DNA of 56,308 nucleotides, taken from assembly GCF_029968095.1 (NCBI RefSeq), contig NZ_JASCIR010000035.1, positions 1 through 56,308 on the forward strand, written 5' to 3'. The stretch is from Streptomyces solicavernae (GTDB lineage Bacteria; Actinomycetota; Actinomycetes; Streptomycetales; Streptomycetaceae). The notes under the pieces were generated by a model. It searched no databases and had not been told where the DNA came from. It was given only the letters and a program-made list of their open reading frames with translations. Below, in pieces: positions 1 to 7,157 of the stretch. The position numbers and the translations under genes were made by a program. Numbering within the stretch: the first letter of the stretch is position 1; each line of letters opens with the position of its first letter.

Positions 1-46
<46 letters not shown>

Positions 47-79
47 GCCCGGTGACCGGACGTGTGCGTGACGTGTGCG

Positions 80-1030
80 TCAGGCCCAGAGCTGGCCGTG
101 CAGGGCCTCGACCGCGGCCTCGGTGGACTCGGCGGTGTAGATGCCGGTCGACAGGTACTTCCAGCCGCCGTCGGCGACGACGAAGACGACGTCCGCGGGC
201 TCCCCCGCGGCCTGCGCCTTGCGGGCCACGCCGATGGCCGCGTGCAGGGCCGCGCCGGTGGAGACGCCCGCGAAGATGCCTTCCTGCTGCAGGAGTTCAC
301 GGGTACGGGTCACGGCGTCCTGCGAGCCGACGGAGAACCGGGTGGTGAGGACCGACTCGTCGTACAGCTCGGGGACGAAGCCCTCGTCGAGGTTGCGCAG
401 GCCGTAGACCAGGTCGTCGTAGCGCGGCTCGGCGGCGACGATCTTGACGTCGGGCTTCTGTTCGCGGAGGTAGCGGCCGACGCCCATGAGGGTGCCGGTG
501 GTGCCGAGGCCCGCGACGAAGTGGGTGATGGACGGCAGGTCGGCGAAGATCTCGGGGCCCGTGCCGGCGTAGTGGGCGCCCGCGTTGTCCGGGTTGCCGT
601 ACTGGTAGAGCATCACCCAGTCCGGGTGCTCGGCGGAGAGCTCCTTGGCGACGCGTACGGCCGTGTTGGAGCCGCCGGCGGCGGGGCTGGAGATGATCTC
701 CGCGCCCCACATGGCGAGCAGTTCGCGGCGCTCGGACGAGGTGTTCTCGGGCATGACGCAGACGATGCGGTAGCCCTTGAGCTTGGCGGCCATCGCAAGG
801 GAGATGCCGGTGTTGCCGCTGGTGGGCTCCAGGATGGTGCAGCCGGGCGTCAGCCGGCCGTCCTTCTCGGCCTGTTCGATCATGTGGAGCGCGGGGCGGT
901 CCTTGACCGAGCCGGTCGGGTTGCGGTCCTCCAGCTTGGCCCAGATGCGGACGTCGTCGGAGGGCGAGAGCCTGGGCAGCCGTACGAGCGGGGTGTTGCC
1001 GACGGCGGCCAGAGGCGAGTCGTACCGCAT
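80..1030 (-). CDS. cysM: CysM-type PLP-dependent cysteine synthase
   Basis: A 316-residue fold-type II PLP enzyme. The PLP-binding lysine is K43 in the NPTGSVKDRP motif and the substrate/cofactor loop TSGNTG is at residues 70-75. It lies directly downstream of a ThiS/MoaD-like sulfur carrier (stop and start separated by one base) and near a JAMM protease. In mycobacteria this context marks O-phosphoserine sulfhydrylase, which uses thiocarboxylated CysO as sulfur donor rather than free sulfide. By context the substrate is therefore probably O-phosphoserine plus CysO-COSH. An O-acetylserine-dependent CysK activity cannot be excluded from sequence alone. It is probably regulated with cysO by the cysteine leader peptide upstream. 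Confidence 0.92.
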   Translation of the reverse strand: MRYDSPLAAVGNTPLVRLPRLSPSDDVRIWAKLEDRNPTGSVKDRPALHMIEQAEKDGRLTPGCTILEPTSGNTGISLAMAAKLKGYRIVCVMPENTSSERRELLAMWGAEIISSPAAGGSNTAVRVAKELSAEHPDWVMLYQYGNPDNAGAHYAGTGPEIFADLPSITHFVAGLGTTGTLMGVGRYLREQKPDVKIVAAEPRYDDLVYGLRNLDEGFVPELYDESVLTTRFSVGSQDAVTRTRELLQQEGIFAGVSTGAALHAAIGVARKAQAAGEPADVVFVVADGGWKYLSTGIYTAESTEAAVEALHGQLWA

Positions 1031-1031
1031 A

Positions 1032-1319
1032 TCAGACCATTCCGCCCGCGACGGCGGGGAGGATCGTGATGCTGTCGCCGTCGGCGAGCTTGGTGTTGAT
1101 GCCGTCGAGGAAGCGGACGTCCTCGTCGTTCAGATATACGTTCACGAAGCGGCGCAGCTCGCCGCCGGCAGCCTGGTCGACCAGTCGGTCCTGGATGCCC
1201 GAGTGGCGGGACTCAAGGTCGGTGAAGAGCGCGGCGAGCGTGTCTCCGTTGCCCTCGACGGCCTTCGCGCCGTCGGTGTACTGGCGGAGGATGGTGGGGA
1301 TGCGGACCTCGATGGCCAT
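1032..1319 (-). CDS. cysO: CysO/MoaD-like sulfur-carrier protein
   Basis: A 95-residue ubiquitin-fold protein of the ThiS/MoaD family. It would carry sulfur as a C-terminal thiocarboxylate to the downstream CysM. The start at 1319 (MAIEVRIPT) is chosen because the family begins there; an upstream in-frame ATG at 1376 would add 19 unrelated residues. The C-terminus reads AVAGGMV. Active carriers end in Gly-Gly, so this gene encodes two extra residues (Met-Val) that would have to be trimmed before activation. It is encoded immediately before cysM, and the two genes are probably co-translated. Confidence 0.9.
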   Translation of the reverse strand: MAIEVRIPTILRQYTDGAKAVEGNGDTLAALFTDLESRHSGIQDRLVDQAAGGELRRFVNVYLNDEDVRFLDGINTKLADGDSITILPAVAGGMV

Positions 1320-1408
1320 GGCTGTGGGCTCCTGTCGAAGGAAGTCAGGTCGGTGGGCGCGCGGCGGTACGCGCAAGAGCGGGGGTGGTGCGTGGTGCGC
1401 TGGAGAGC

Positions 1409-1423
1409 GCCGCGGCCCGCGGC
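1409..1423 (-). promoter_or_regulatory. GC-rich palindrome in the cysO leader
   Basis: A perfect 7-bp inverted repeat (GCCGCGG-C-CCGCGGC) begins 17 bases after the leader-peptide stop codon. A neighbouring GCGGCGGC tract at about 1427-1434 could pair alternatively with its left arm. This is what a ribosome-controlled attenuator between the leader peptide and cysO could look like. No U-run is visible. Confidence 0.4.
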
Positions 1424-1439
1424 CGTGCGGCGGCAGGGT

Positions 1440-1541
1440 TCAGCGGGGACAGATGGCGCTGTCGATCCTGCACAGGTCGACGTGAAGGCGCGCCACGAGC
1501 AGCATGCCCGGCGTCTTGTCGTTCACGTCGTGGAAAACCAT
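1440..1541 (-). CDS. Cysteine-attenuator leader peptide (33 aa)
   Basis: A small ORF, MVFHDVNDK... ending LCRIDSAICPR, upstream of cysO-cysM. The R-x-HVDL-x-R-x-x-S-x-x-C pattern is the hallmark of a leader-peptide family found ahead of sulfur-assimilation genes in Streptomyces and relatives. Cysteines are C24 and C31, close to the stop, so ribosome stalling at Cys codons under cysteine limitation could alter the downstream RNA fold. It ends 120 bases before the cysO start. There is no Shine-Dalgarno. A -10-like TACGAT ends 6 bases before the ATG, so the mRNA may be leaderless. Confidence 0.82.
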   Translation of the reverse strand: MVFHDVNDKTPGMLLVARLHVDLCRIDSAICPR

Positions 1542-1547
1542 GCGGTC

Positions 1548-1553
1548 ATCGTA
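1548..1553 (-). promoter_or_regulatory. -10-like hexamer of the leader-cysO-cysM transcript
   Basis: TACGAT on the minus strand, six bases before the leader-peptide ATG. That spacing would put transcription initiation at or next to the start codon. The -35 region (TTCCAG, about 19 bases further upstream) is weak. Confidence 0.4.
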
Positions 1554-1640
1554 TCGATTCCCGGTCCGGGTTCTGGAATGTGATCTCAGATACTGGATGA
1601 ATTGCGTCCGGCGACTGGACACACCCCGCCCGTCCCGCGC

Positions 1641-2063
1641 TCAGTAGGCCGTGACGACCTTGACTTCTTCCTCGGTGACCACGCTGTCCACGATCCGGTA
1701 CGAGCGGAACTGGAAGTCGCCGAGACCGTCGGCGTCGGCCGTGGAGACCAGGACGTAGTGGGCGCCGGGTTCGTTCGCGTACGAGAGGTCGGTGCGGGAG
1801 GGGTAGGCCTCGGTGGCGGTGTGCGAGTGGTAGATGATCACGGGCTCCTCGTCCCGGTCGTCCATCTCGCGGTACAGCTTCAGCAGGTCGCCCGAGTCGA
1901 ACTCGTAGAAGGTGGGCGAGCGGGCGGCGTTGAGCATCGGGATGAAGCGCTCGGGCCGGCCTTCGCCGACCGGGCCGGCGACCACGCCGCACGCCTCGTC
2001 GGGGTGGTCCTCGCGCGCGTGGGCGACGATCTGGTCGTACAGGGCCTGGGTGAGGGTCAGCAT
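1641..2063 (-). CDS. mec: Mec-type JAMM metalloprotease (CysO hydrolase)
   Basis: A 140-residue M67/JAB1-MPN-MOV34 protein. The zinc signature is complete: E23, H79-S-H81, S89 and D92 (HxH-x7-S-x2-D). In mycobacteria this protein cleaves cysteine from the CysO-cysteine adduct made by CysM, which completes CysO-dependent cysteine synthesis. The start at 2063 (MLTLTQALYD) is preferred over an ATG 14 codons upstream because the extra residues fall inside the palindromic terminator of the neighbouring gene. The protein could also trim the Met-Val tail of the CysO precursor, as related JAMM proteases do for other sulfur carriers (inference). The leader peptide lies between this gene and cysO. Confidence 0.9.
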   Translation of the reverse strand: MLTLTQALYDQIVAHAREDHPDEACGVVAGPVGEGRPERFIPMLNAARSPTFYEFDSGDLLKLYREMDDRDEEPVIIYHSHTATEAYPSRTDLSYANEPGAHYVLVSTADADGLGDFQFRSYRIVDSVVTEEEVKVVTAY

Positions 2064-2078
2064 GCCGATGAGGATAGG

Positions 2079-2115
2079 CAGATGGGCCGCGGATCCGAGA
2101 TCCACGGCCCATCTG
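2079..2115 (-). terminator. Terminator hairpin after the amino-acid permease
   Basis: Two 17-base arms (2079-2095 and 2099-2115) flank a 3-base loop. The one mismatch on the plus strand becomes a G-U pair on the minus strand, which fits termination of the minus-strand permease ending at 2158. Confidence 0.75.
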
Positions 2116-2157
2116 GTGAGACAGGGGCTGAGACGGACGCGGGGGGCCGTCGGCCGG

Positions 2158-3627
2158 TCAGCTGTTGCTGTTCTCCGGGATCGTCCCGGCGGTGCGCTTG
2201 CGGCGCTGGATGCCGAGGTAGCCGAGGCCGAGGATCAGACCCCAGACCGGGGCCGCGTACAGCGAGATCCGGGCGTCCGGGTCCAGGGCCATGAGCACGA
2301 TCACCAGGCCGATGAAGGCGAGCGCGAACATGCTCGTGTACGGGGCGCCGGGGGCCTTGAAGCTGGACTGCGGGACTTCGCCGCGGTCGGCCCTGCGGCG
2401 GTAGCGGATGTGGCTGATCAGGATCATGATCCAGGCCCACATGCCGGAGATGGTGGCGAAGGAGACGACGAGCTCGAACGCCCTGCCCGGGTCCATGTAG
2501 TTGATCACGACGCCGAACAGCATCAACCCGGCGGAGACGCTGGTGCCGATGAGCGGCAGGCCGTTCCGGGTCAGCTTGGTGAAGACCTTCGGGCCCTGGC
2601 CGTTGAGCGCGAGCTGGCGCAGCATGCGGCCGGTGGAGTACATGCCGGAGTTGCAGGAGGAGAGCGCGGCGGTGAGGACCACGAAGTTCACGATCGCGGC
2701 GCCGACGGCGAGGCCCATCTTCTCGAAGGCGGCGACGAACGGGCTGACGCCGGGCTGGAAGTGCGTCCACGGCACGACCGAGAGGATCATGATGAGGGAG
2801 CCGATGTAGAAGACGGCGATGCGCCACGGCACGGTGTTGATGGCCTTCGGCAGGACCTTCTTCGGGTCCTTGGACTCGCCCGCGGTGACGCCGACCAGCT
2901 CGACGGCGAGGAAGGCGAACATGACCATCTGCAGGGTCATGAGGGTGGAGCCGATGCCGTTGGGGAAGAAGCCGCCCTGGTCCCAGAGCATCGTCACGGA
3001 GGCGGTGTCGCCGGCGTCGGAGAAGCCGATGGTGAGAATGCCGGCGCAGATCAGGATCATGCCGACGATCGCGGTGACCTTGATCATCGAGAACCAGAAC
3101 TCCAGCTCACCGAAGAGCTTCACGGAGATCAGGTTGGCGCAGAAGAGGATCACGGTGAATATGAGGGCGAAGACCCATTGCGGCTGATTGAGCCAGCCGT
3201 CGGCGTTCTTCGTCCAGAACTGCATGTACTGGGCCGCGGCGGTCACCTCGGTCATACCGGTGATGACCCAGAAGAGCCAGTACGTCCAGCCGGTCACGAA
3301 ACCCGCGAAGGGGCCGATGAACTCGCGGGCGTACTCGGAGAAGGAGCCCGAGACCGGGCGGTACATGAGGAGCTCGCCGAGCGCCCGCATGATGAAGAAG
3401 ATGACCAGGCCCGCGAGGGCGTAGGCCAGGATCAGGCTCGGGCCCGCCTTGTGGATGCCCTTGCCCGCGCCGAGGAACAGGCCGGTGCCGATGGCACCGC
3501 CGATCGCGATCATCTGGATCTGCCGGGCGCCGAGCCCGCGCTGGTACCCCTCGCCGCCCTCGGGCGATTCGCCGCTCTGCACGGCCTCAGTGCCGTCGTA
3601 CTGCTGGTCGACCTGCAGTGAGGTCAT
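2158..3627 (-). CDS. Amino-acid permease (APC superfamily, AAT type)
   Basis: A 489-residue integral membrane protein with about 12 hydrophobic segments. The first carries the IGGAIGTGLFLGAG signature of amino-acid:proton symporters, followed by GPSLILAYALAG and RALGELL, as in GabP, AnsP, CycA and ProY relatives. Substrate cannot be assigned. The start at 3627 (MTSLQVDQQ) is chosen because of an AGAAAGG ribosome-binding sequence about 10 bases upstream. The reading frame is open further upstream but without family resemblance. The promoter region contains a GTGA-N6-TCAC palindrome and a 17-base element that also occur ahead of the next transporter gene. The hairpin at 2079-2115 terminates it. 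Confidence 0.9.
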   Translation of the reverse strand: MTSLQVDQQYDGTEAVQSGESPEGGEGYQRGLGARQIQMIAIGGAIGTGLFLGAGKGIHKAGPSLILAYALAGLVIFFIMRALGELLMYRPVSGSFSEYAREFIGPFAGFVTGWTYWLFWVITGMTEVTAAAQYMQFWTKNADGWLNQPQWVFALIFTVILFCANLISVKLFGELEFWFSMIKVTAIVGMILICAGILTIGFSDAGDTASVTMLWDQGGFFPNGIGSTLMTLQMVMFAFLAVELVGVTAGESKDPKKVLPKAINTVPWRIAVFYIGSLIMILSVVPWTHFQPGVSPFVAAFEKMGLAVGAAIVNFVVLTAALSSCNSGMYSTGRMLRQLALNGQGPKVFTKLTRNGLPLIGTSVSAGLMLFGVVINYMDPGRAFELVVSFATISGMWAWIMILISHIRYRRRADRGEVPQSSFKAPGAPYTSMFALAFIGLVIVLMALDPDARISLYAAPVWGLILGLGYLGIQRRKRTAGTIPENSNS

Positions 3628-3822
3628 GGTGTGCGCCTTTCTCCATGCCGATCCGTGCCGTACGACGTACGTGGCCCGGATCGGGTCCCGATCCCCCCGG
3701 ATGTGCTGGAGCTGTGCCTGTCGACGTTCGGCCGACGGGGCGCCCTCGCGGCGCATGGGTGGCGCACCGCGAGCGATCGTGAAGATTTACCACGTCGGAC
3801 GACGGCGCCCTTTTCACCTCAA

Positions 3823-3836
3823 GTGACCGGCGTCAC
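3823..3836. promoter_or_regulatory. Crp-like palindrome upstream of the permease
   Basis: GTGACCGGCGTCAC is a perfect GTGA-N6-TCAC dyad, about 196 bases upstream of the permease start. This half-site is the consensus recognised by CRP/FNR-family regulators, including Streptomyces Crp. Binding is inferred. Confidence 0.5.
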
Positions 3837-3889
3837 AGGCATTTCGGGGCAATCCGTATGCGCGGCCCGCAATGCCGACCTGGCGCTTA

Positions 3890-3906
3890 ACGGGATCGTT
3901 ATCCGG
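3890..3906. promoter_or_regulatory. 17-base element shared with the AGCS promoter
   Basis: ACGGGATCGTTATCCGG matches 5907-5923 at 16 of 17 positions. Both copies lie about 50 bases on the far side of a GTGA-N6-TCAC palindrome. Their role, promoter or operator, is unknown. Confidence 0.45.
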
Positions 3907-3942
3907 TCTTGAGGGTCCGTTGAGCGAACACCGGGCGGGGGC

Positions 3943-3972
3943 GGGCGCGGGCGCGCGGACGGGCCCGCGCCC
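3943..3972 (-). terminator. Hairpin downstream of the AGCS symporter
   Basis: Ten-base perfect arms (GGGCGCGGGC at 3943-3952 and GCCCGCGCCC at 3963-3972) with a 10-base loop. It lies about 40 bases past the symporter stop on the minus strand. Confidence 0.55.
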
Positions 3973-4014
3973 ACCGACAGAGGTGAGCACGGGCCCGTAC
4001 GAGGAGCGGCCGGG

Positions 4015-5556
4015 TCAGCCCGTCAGCGCGCCCACCGAGGCGGGAGCCTTGGGCTCGGGCTCGGGCTCGTCGTCCTCACCGTTCTTCCGGCGCTTCACGA
4101 AGGCCAGGAACGAGTTCAGCTCCCGCTTCACGACCGGGGCCAGGAGGTAGAGGCCGACGATGTTGATGACGGCGAGCGTGAACAGGAACGCGTCGGCCAT
4201 GCTGATCAGCGTCTGCAGCGTCAGCAGGGCGCCGGCGACGGAGAACACGGTGTAGAGGATCTTGTACGTGATCTCGCTGCCCCGGCTGCGCCCGAAGAGG
4301 TACGTCCACGCCTTGAGACCGTAGTAGCCCCAGGTGAGCACGGTCGAGATGGCGAAGAGCAGCACAGCGACGGTCAGGACGTACGGGAACCAGGGCAGCA
4401 CCGTCTCGAAGGCGTCGGAGGTGATGGTGACGCCCTGGACGTCGCCGCTGCCGACCTTCCAGCTGTCGGGGCTGGCGATCACGATGGTCAGGGCGGTCAT
4501 GGTGCACACGATGACCGTGTCGATGAACGGCTCAAGAAGCGCTACCAGGCCCTCGCTCGCGGGGTGCTTGGTCTTCACCGCGGAGTGCGCGATCGGCGCG
4601 GAGCCGAGGCCGGCCTCGTTGGAGAACGCGGCCCGCTTGAAGCCGATGATCAGCGCGCCGAGCACACCGCCGGCGACGCCCTCCGGGTTGAAGGCGCCCT
4701 CGATGATGGTGCCGATGGCGGCCGGGACGGCGGAGATGTTGGCCAGGATCACGACGAGGCAGGCCACGATGTAGAGGCCCGCCATGGCCGGGACGAGGCG
4801 GCTGGTGACCGAGGCGATGGAGCGGATGCCGCCGATCAGCACGATGCCGACGAGCGCGGCGATCAGCAGACCGAAGAAGAGCGCGCCGCCCGAGGAGCCG
4901 AGCACGCCGCTCTCGCCGCCGGTCACGGAGACCAGCTGGGCGTAGCCCTGGTTGACCTGGAAGAGGTTGCCGCCGAAGAGGCCGAAGAACAGGATCAGGA
5001 CCGAGGCGAACACGGCGAGCACCTTGCCGAGCACCTTGCCGCCGCTGCCGAACCGCTCGGCGAGGCCCTTGGGCAGGTAGTGCATCGGGCCGCCGGAGAC
5101 GGTGCCGTCGGCGTGCACCTCGCGGTACTTCACGCCGAGGGTGACCTCGACGAACTTGGTGGCCATGCCGAGCAGACCGCAGAGGATCATCCAGAACGTG
5201 GCGCCGGCGCCGCCGATGCTGACGGCCACGGCCACACCGGCGATGTTGCCGAGGCCGACGGTGCCGGAGACGGCCGCCGTCAGCGCCTGGAAGTGGTTGA
5301 CCTCACCGGCCGAGCCCTTCTCGTCGTACTTCCCGCGCACCACGTCGACGGCGAGTCTGAACTTGCGCAGCTGTATGAAGCCGAACCAGGCCGAGAAGAC
5401 CAGTCCGGCGACGGCCAGCCAGGCCACGATGAGCGGCAGTTCGGTGCCGGCTACGGGCACCGAGTAGAAGACGACCTCGCCGAGCCAGGTGGCGACGGGC
5501 TCGAAGAATCCGCTGACAGCCTTGTCTACGGAGTCGGTCATGGAATCGAGTGACAT
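4015..5556 (-). CDS. Sodium:alanine/glycine symporter (AGCS family)
   Basis: A 513-residue transporter with family landmarks in order: VSGTVGLGNIAGVAVAVSIGGAG, then MATKFVEVTLGVKYRE, and GFKRAAFSNEAGLGSAPIAHSA in the second half. It imports small neutral amino acids such as alanine or glycine with sodium across the cytoplasmic membrane. The start at 5556 (MSLDSMTDSV) has a GAGG about 8 bases upstream. A second ATG at 5541 is possible. The last 20 residues form an acidic tail. The roughly 550-base upstream region holds a Crp-like palindrome and the shared 17-base element, and I found no glycine-riboswitch landmarks in it. Confidence 0.93.
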   Translation of the reverse strand: MSLDSMTDSVDKAVSGFFEPVATWLGEVVFYSVPVAGTELPLIVAWLAVAGLVFSAWFGFIQLRKFRLAVDVVRGKYDEKGSAGEVNHFQALTAAVSGTVGLGNIAGVAVAVSIGGAGATFWMILCGLLGMATKFVEVTLGVKYREVHADGTVSGGPMHYLPKGLAERFGSGGKVLGKVLAVFASVLILFFGLFGGNLFQVNQGYAQLVSVTGGESGVLGSSGGALFFGLLIAALVGIVLIGGIRSIASVTSRLVPAMAGLYIVACLVVILANISAVPAAIGTIIEGAFNPEGVAGGVLGALIIGFKRAAFSNEAGLGSAPIAHSAVKTKHPASEGLVALLEPFIDTVIVCTMTALTIVIASPDSWKVGSGDVQGVTITSDAFETVLPWFPYVLTVAVLLFAISTVLTWGYYGLKAWTYLFGRSRGSEITYKILYTVFSVAGALLTLQTLISMADAFLFTLAVINIVGLYLLAPVVKRELNSFLAFVKRRKNGEDDEPEPEPKAPASVGALTG

Positions 5557-5843
5557 GCAATACCTCGATGGCGCGGGCTGCCGCACGGCGGAGAGCCGGC
5601 AGCAGGGCAGGTGTGCGGGCTTGAGCGAACGCCGTTGTCCGATCGGCGACTTGGGGCGTTCCTGGTCCGGACCGAAACAGGTGGTGCCTTGGTCGTGCTC
5701 ACGCCGCACGCATGCACGAGGGCATGCGGCGTACGCGTTACGTGCGTCATGCGGGGCTGGCGGTGCGCCAGGTCTCCAGGCCGGCCAGGGGTGGGGCCGA
5801 AAAGGAGTTGCGAATTCCTACCACGGCTTGGCCGAATATCTAC

Positions 5844-5857
5844 GTGACGCAGATCAC
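5844..5857. promoter_or_regulatory. Crp-like palindrome upstream of the AGCS symporter
   Basis: GTGACGCAGATCAC is a perfect GTGA-N6-TCAC dyad, close to the classical TGTGA-N6-TCACA Crp site (flanks give TCACA on one side). It lies about 290 bases upstream of the start codon. The surrounding 5557-6108 region has no convincing gene. Confidence 0.55.
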
Positions 5858-5906
5858 ACGCAAAACGGAGGAAACACCCCACCAGTCAGGGATGGGTGCG
5901 CGCGTG

Positions 5907-5923
5907 ACGGGATCGTTATTCGG
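5907..5923. promoter_or_regulatory. 17-base element shared with the permease promoter
   Basis: ACGGGATCGTTATTCGG, the second copy of the motif at 3890-3906. The gap to its Crp-like palindrome is about 50 bases, close to the 53-base gap in the other copy. Confidence 0.45.
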
Positions 5924-6108
5924 ACATCGCGTCCGGTAATCGATGCATCACCGTAGGCGATACGGACACGCCCTCCCGGAACCTGACGACTCCGTCTGTT
6001 TCGACGCGGAATCCGTGCATCTGCCACGTATGCCGGAACGTCGTCCGGGGAGCGGTCGGAGCGCCGCCCCGGAGCGGTCGGAGCGCCGCTCGGGAGCGGG
6101 AGTCGAGG

Positions 6109-6702
6109 TCAGGCCATCAGCGTCTCGACGAGGGTCTCCTGCAGACCGCCGAGCCAGAGGTACGCCATCACCATCGGCTTGCGCGGATCGCTGTCCGGGA
6201 GGCGGTAGAGCAGGTCGGTGTCCTCGTCGGCGATCACGTCGAGGCGGGCGGCGAGGGCGAGGCGCAGGTCGTTGAGCGAGCCGAGCCACTGCCGGGACTC
6301 GTCCACGGACAGCTTGAGCACGGCGTCGGTGTCGCCGCCGGCGGTGAGCACGTCCAGGGAGCGGACCATCGCGAGGGCGTTCTCACGCTTGCCCGCGCGC
6401 AGGTCGTTCTCCGTGAACCGCCTGAACTCGGCGGAGTACTCCTTGAGTTGGTCGTCGGGGACGGCCTCCGGGTCGCCGTACGCGTCGGGGAAGAGGCGCT
6501 GCAGGACCGGGTCGGTCGGGGGTTCGCTCGGGCCCTCCGCGAAGAGGTCGGCGAGCGGGTCCTCCGCGCCGTCGGCGCCGCCGGGGCCGGGACCGATCAG
6601 TTCGAGGAGCTGCACGGCGAGGGAGCGCAGGATGGAGATCTCGACCTCATCGAGCGCGACGGCGGCGCCGCCGCCCGGGACCGGTTCGAACTGGCCGGCC
6701 AT
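6109..6702 (-). CDS. DUF2017 domain protein
   Basis: A 197-residue protein matching the actinobacterial DUF2017 family as I recall it: an N-terminal acidic region, a helical core, and a conserved C-terminus MAYLWLGGLQETLVETLMA. No catalytic motif or membrane segment is visible, so it is probably a soluble cytoplasmic protein. Its start codon overlaps the clpS stop (TGATG), so the two are translationally coupled. The clpS-DUF2017 pairing is common in actinobacteria and suggests a link to the Clp degradation pathway, but the molecular function is unknown. Confidence 0.88.
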   Translation of the reverse strand: MAGQFEPVPGGGAAVALDEVEISILRSLAVQLLELIGPGPGGADGAEDPLADLFAEGPSEPPTDPVLQRLFPDAYGDPEAVPDDQLKEYSAEFRRFTENDLRAGKRENALAMVRSLDVLTAGGDTDAVLKLSVDESRQWLGSLNDLRLALAARLDVIADEDTDLLYRLPDSDPRKPMVMAYLWLGGLQETLVETLMA

Positions 6703-7025
6703 CAGGTGCGGTCCTGACTCATCGTCGCCCACAGTCCGTAGCCGTGCATGGCCTGGACGTCCCGCTCCATCTCCTCGCGGGTGCCGCTGGAGACCACGGC
6801 GCGGCCTTTGTGGTGGACGTCGAGCATCAGTTTGTGCGCCTTGTCCTTCGAGTAGCCGAAGTACGTCTGGAAGACGTACGTCACATAGCTCATGAGGTTC
6901 ACGGGGTCGTTGTGGACGATCGTGACCCAGGGAACGTCGGGCTCGGTCACGGCGGAGACCTCCTCCACCGACTCGGGCTTGACCTCTACGGGAGACACAT
7001 CGGGAGCCACACTCACCTGCCCCAT
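6702..7025 (-). CDS. clpS: ATP-dependent Clp protease adaptor ClpS
   Basis: A 107-residue adaptor that delivers N-end-rule substrates to the Clp ATPase-ClpP machine. The ClpS core is clear: VTIVHNDPVNLMSYVTYVF, then the AHKLMLDVHHKGRAVV helix-turn region. The first 30 residues (MGQVSVAPDVSPVEVKPES...) are the flexible N-terminal arm. Start 7025 (MGQVSV) is preferred; an in-frame ATG nine codons upstream is possible. It is divergent from pncB and co-transcribed with the DUF2017 gene. Confidence 0.95.
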   Translation of the reverse strand: MGQVSVAPDVSPVEVKPESVEEVSAVTEPDVPWVTIVHNDPVNLMSYVTYVFQTYFGYSKDKAHKLMLDVHHKGRAVVSSGTREEMERDVQAMHGYGLWATMSQDRT

Positions 7026-7144
7026 GCTGCCACTTGGGCCCCGCCCCCGCACAAACGCCCCTGCCGGGACGAGGTTCCGCAGCTGCCCTCGGGCGCTTCC
7101 GGCACCATCGGAGCCCAGAAATCGTCAAAGTGACGAAATGGGGG

Positions 7145-7150
7145 TAGCAT
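7145..7150 (+). promoter_or_regulatory. -10-like hexamer, possible leaderless pncB promoter
   Basis: TAGCAT sits seven bases before the pncB ATG at 7158, so transcription could start at the start codon. No good Shine-Dalgarno precedes the ATG. The -35 region around 7121-7127 is only weakly conserved. Confidence 0.4.
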
Positions 7151-7157
7151 CCCGGGC

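Noticed and set aside
1912..3621. Long open frame antisense to the permease and similar antisense frames across the window
   Set aside because: High third-position GC opens long antisense frames in Streptomyces. These lack family motifs and overlap clear genes.
5557..6108. Possible glycine riboswitch upstream of the AGCS symporter
   Set aside because: AGCS genes often have one, but I found no recognisable glycine-aptamer core on the minus strand. The region instead has Crp-like and 17-base elements.
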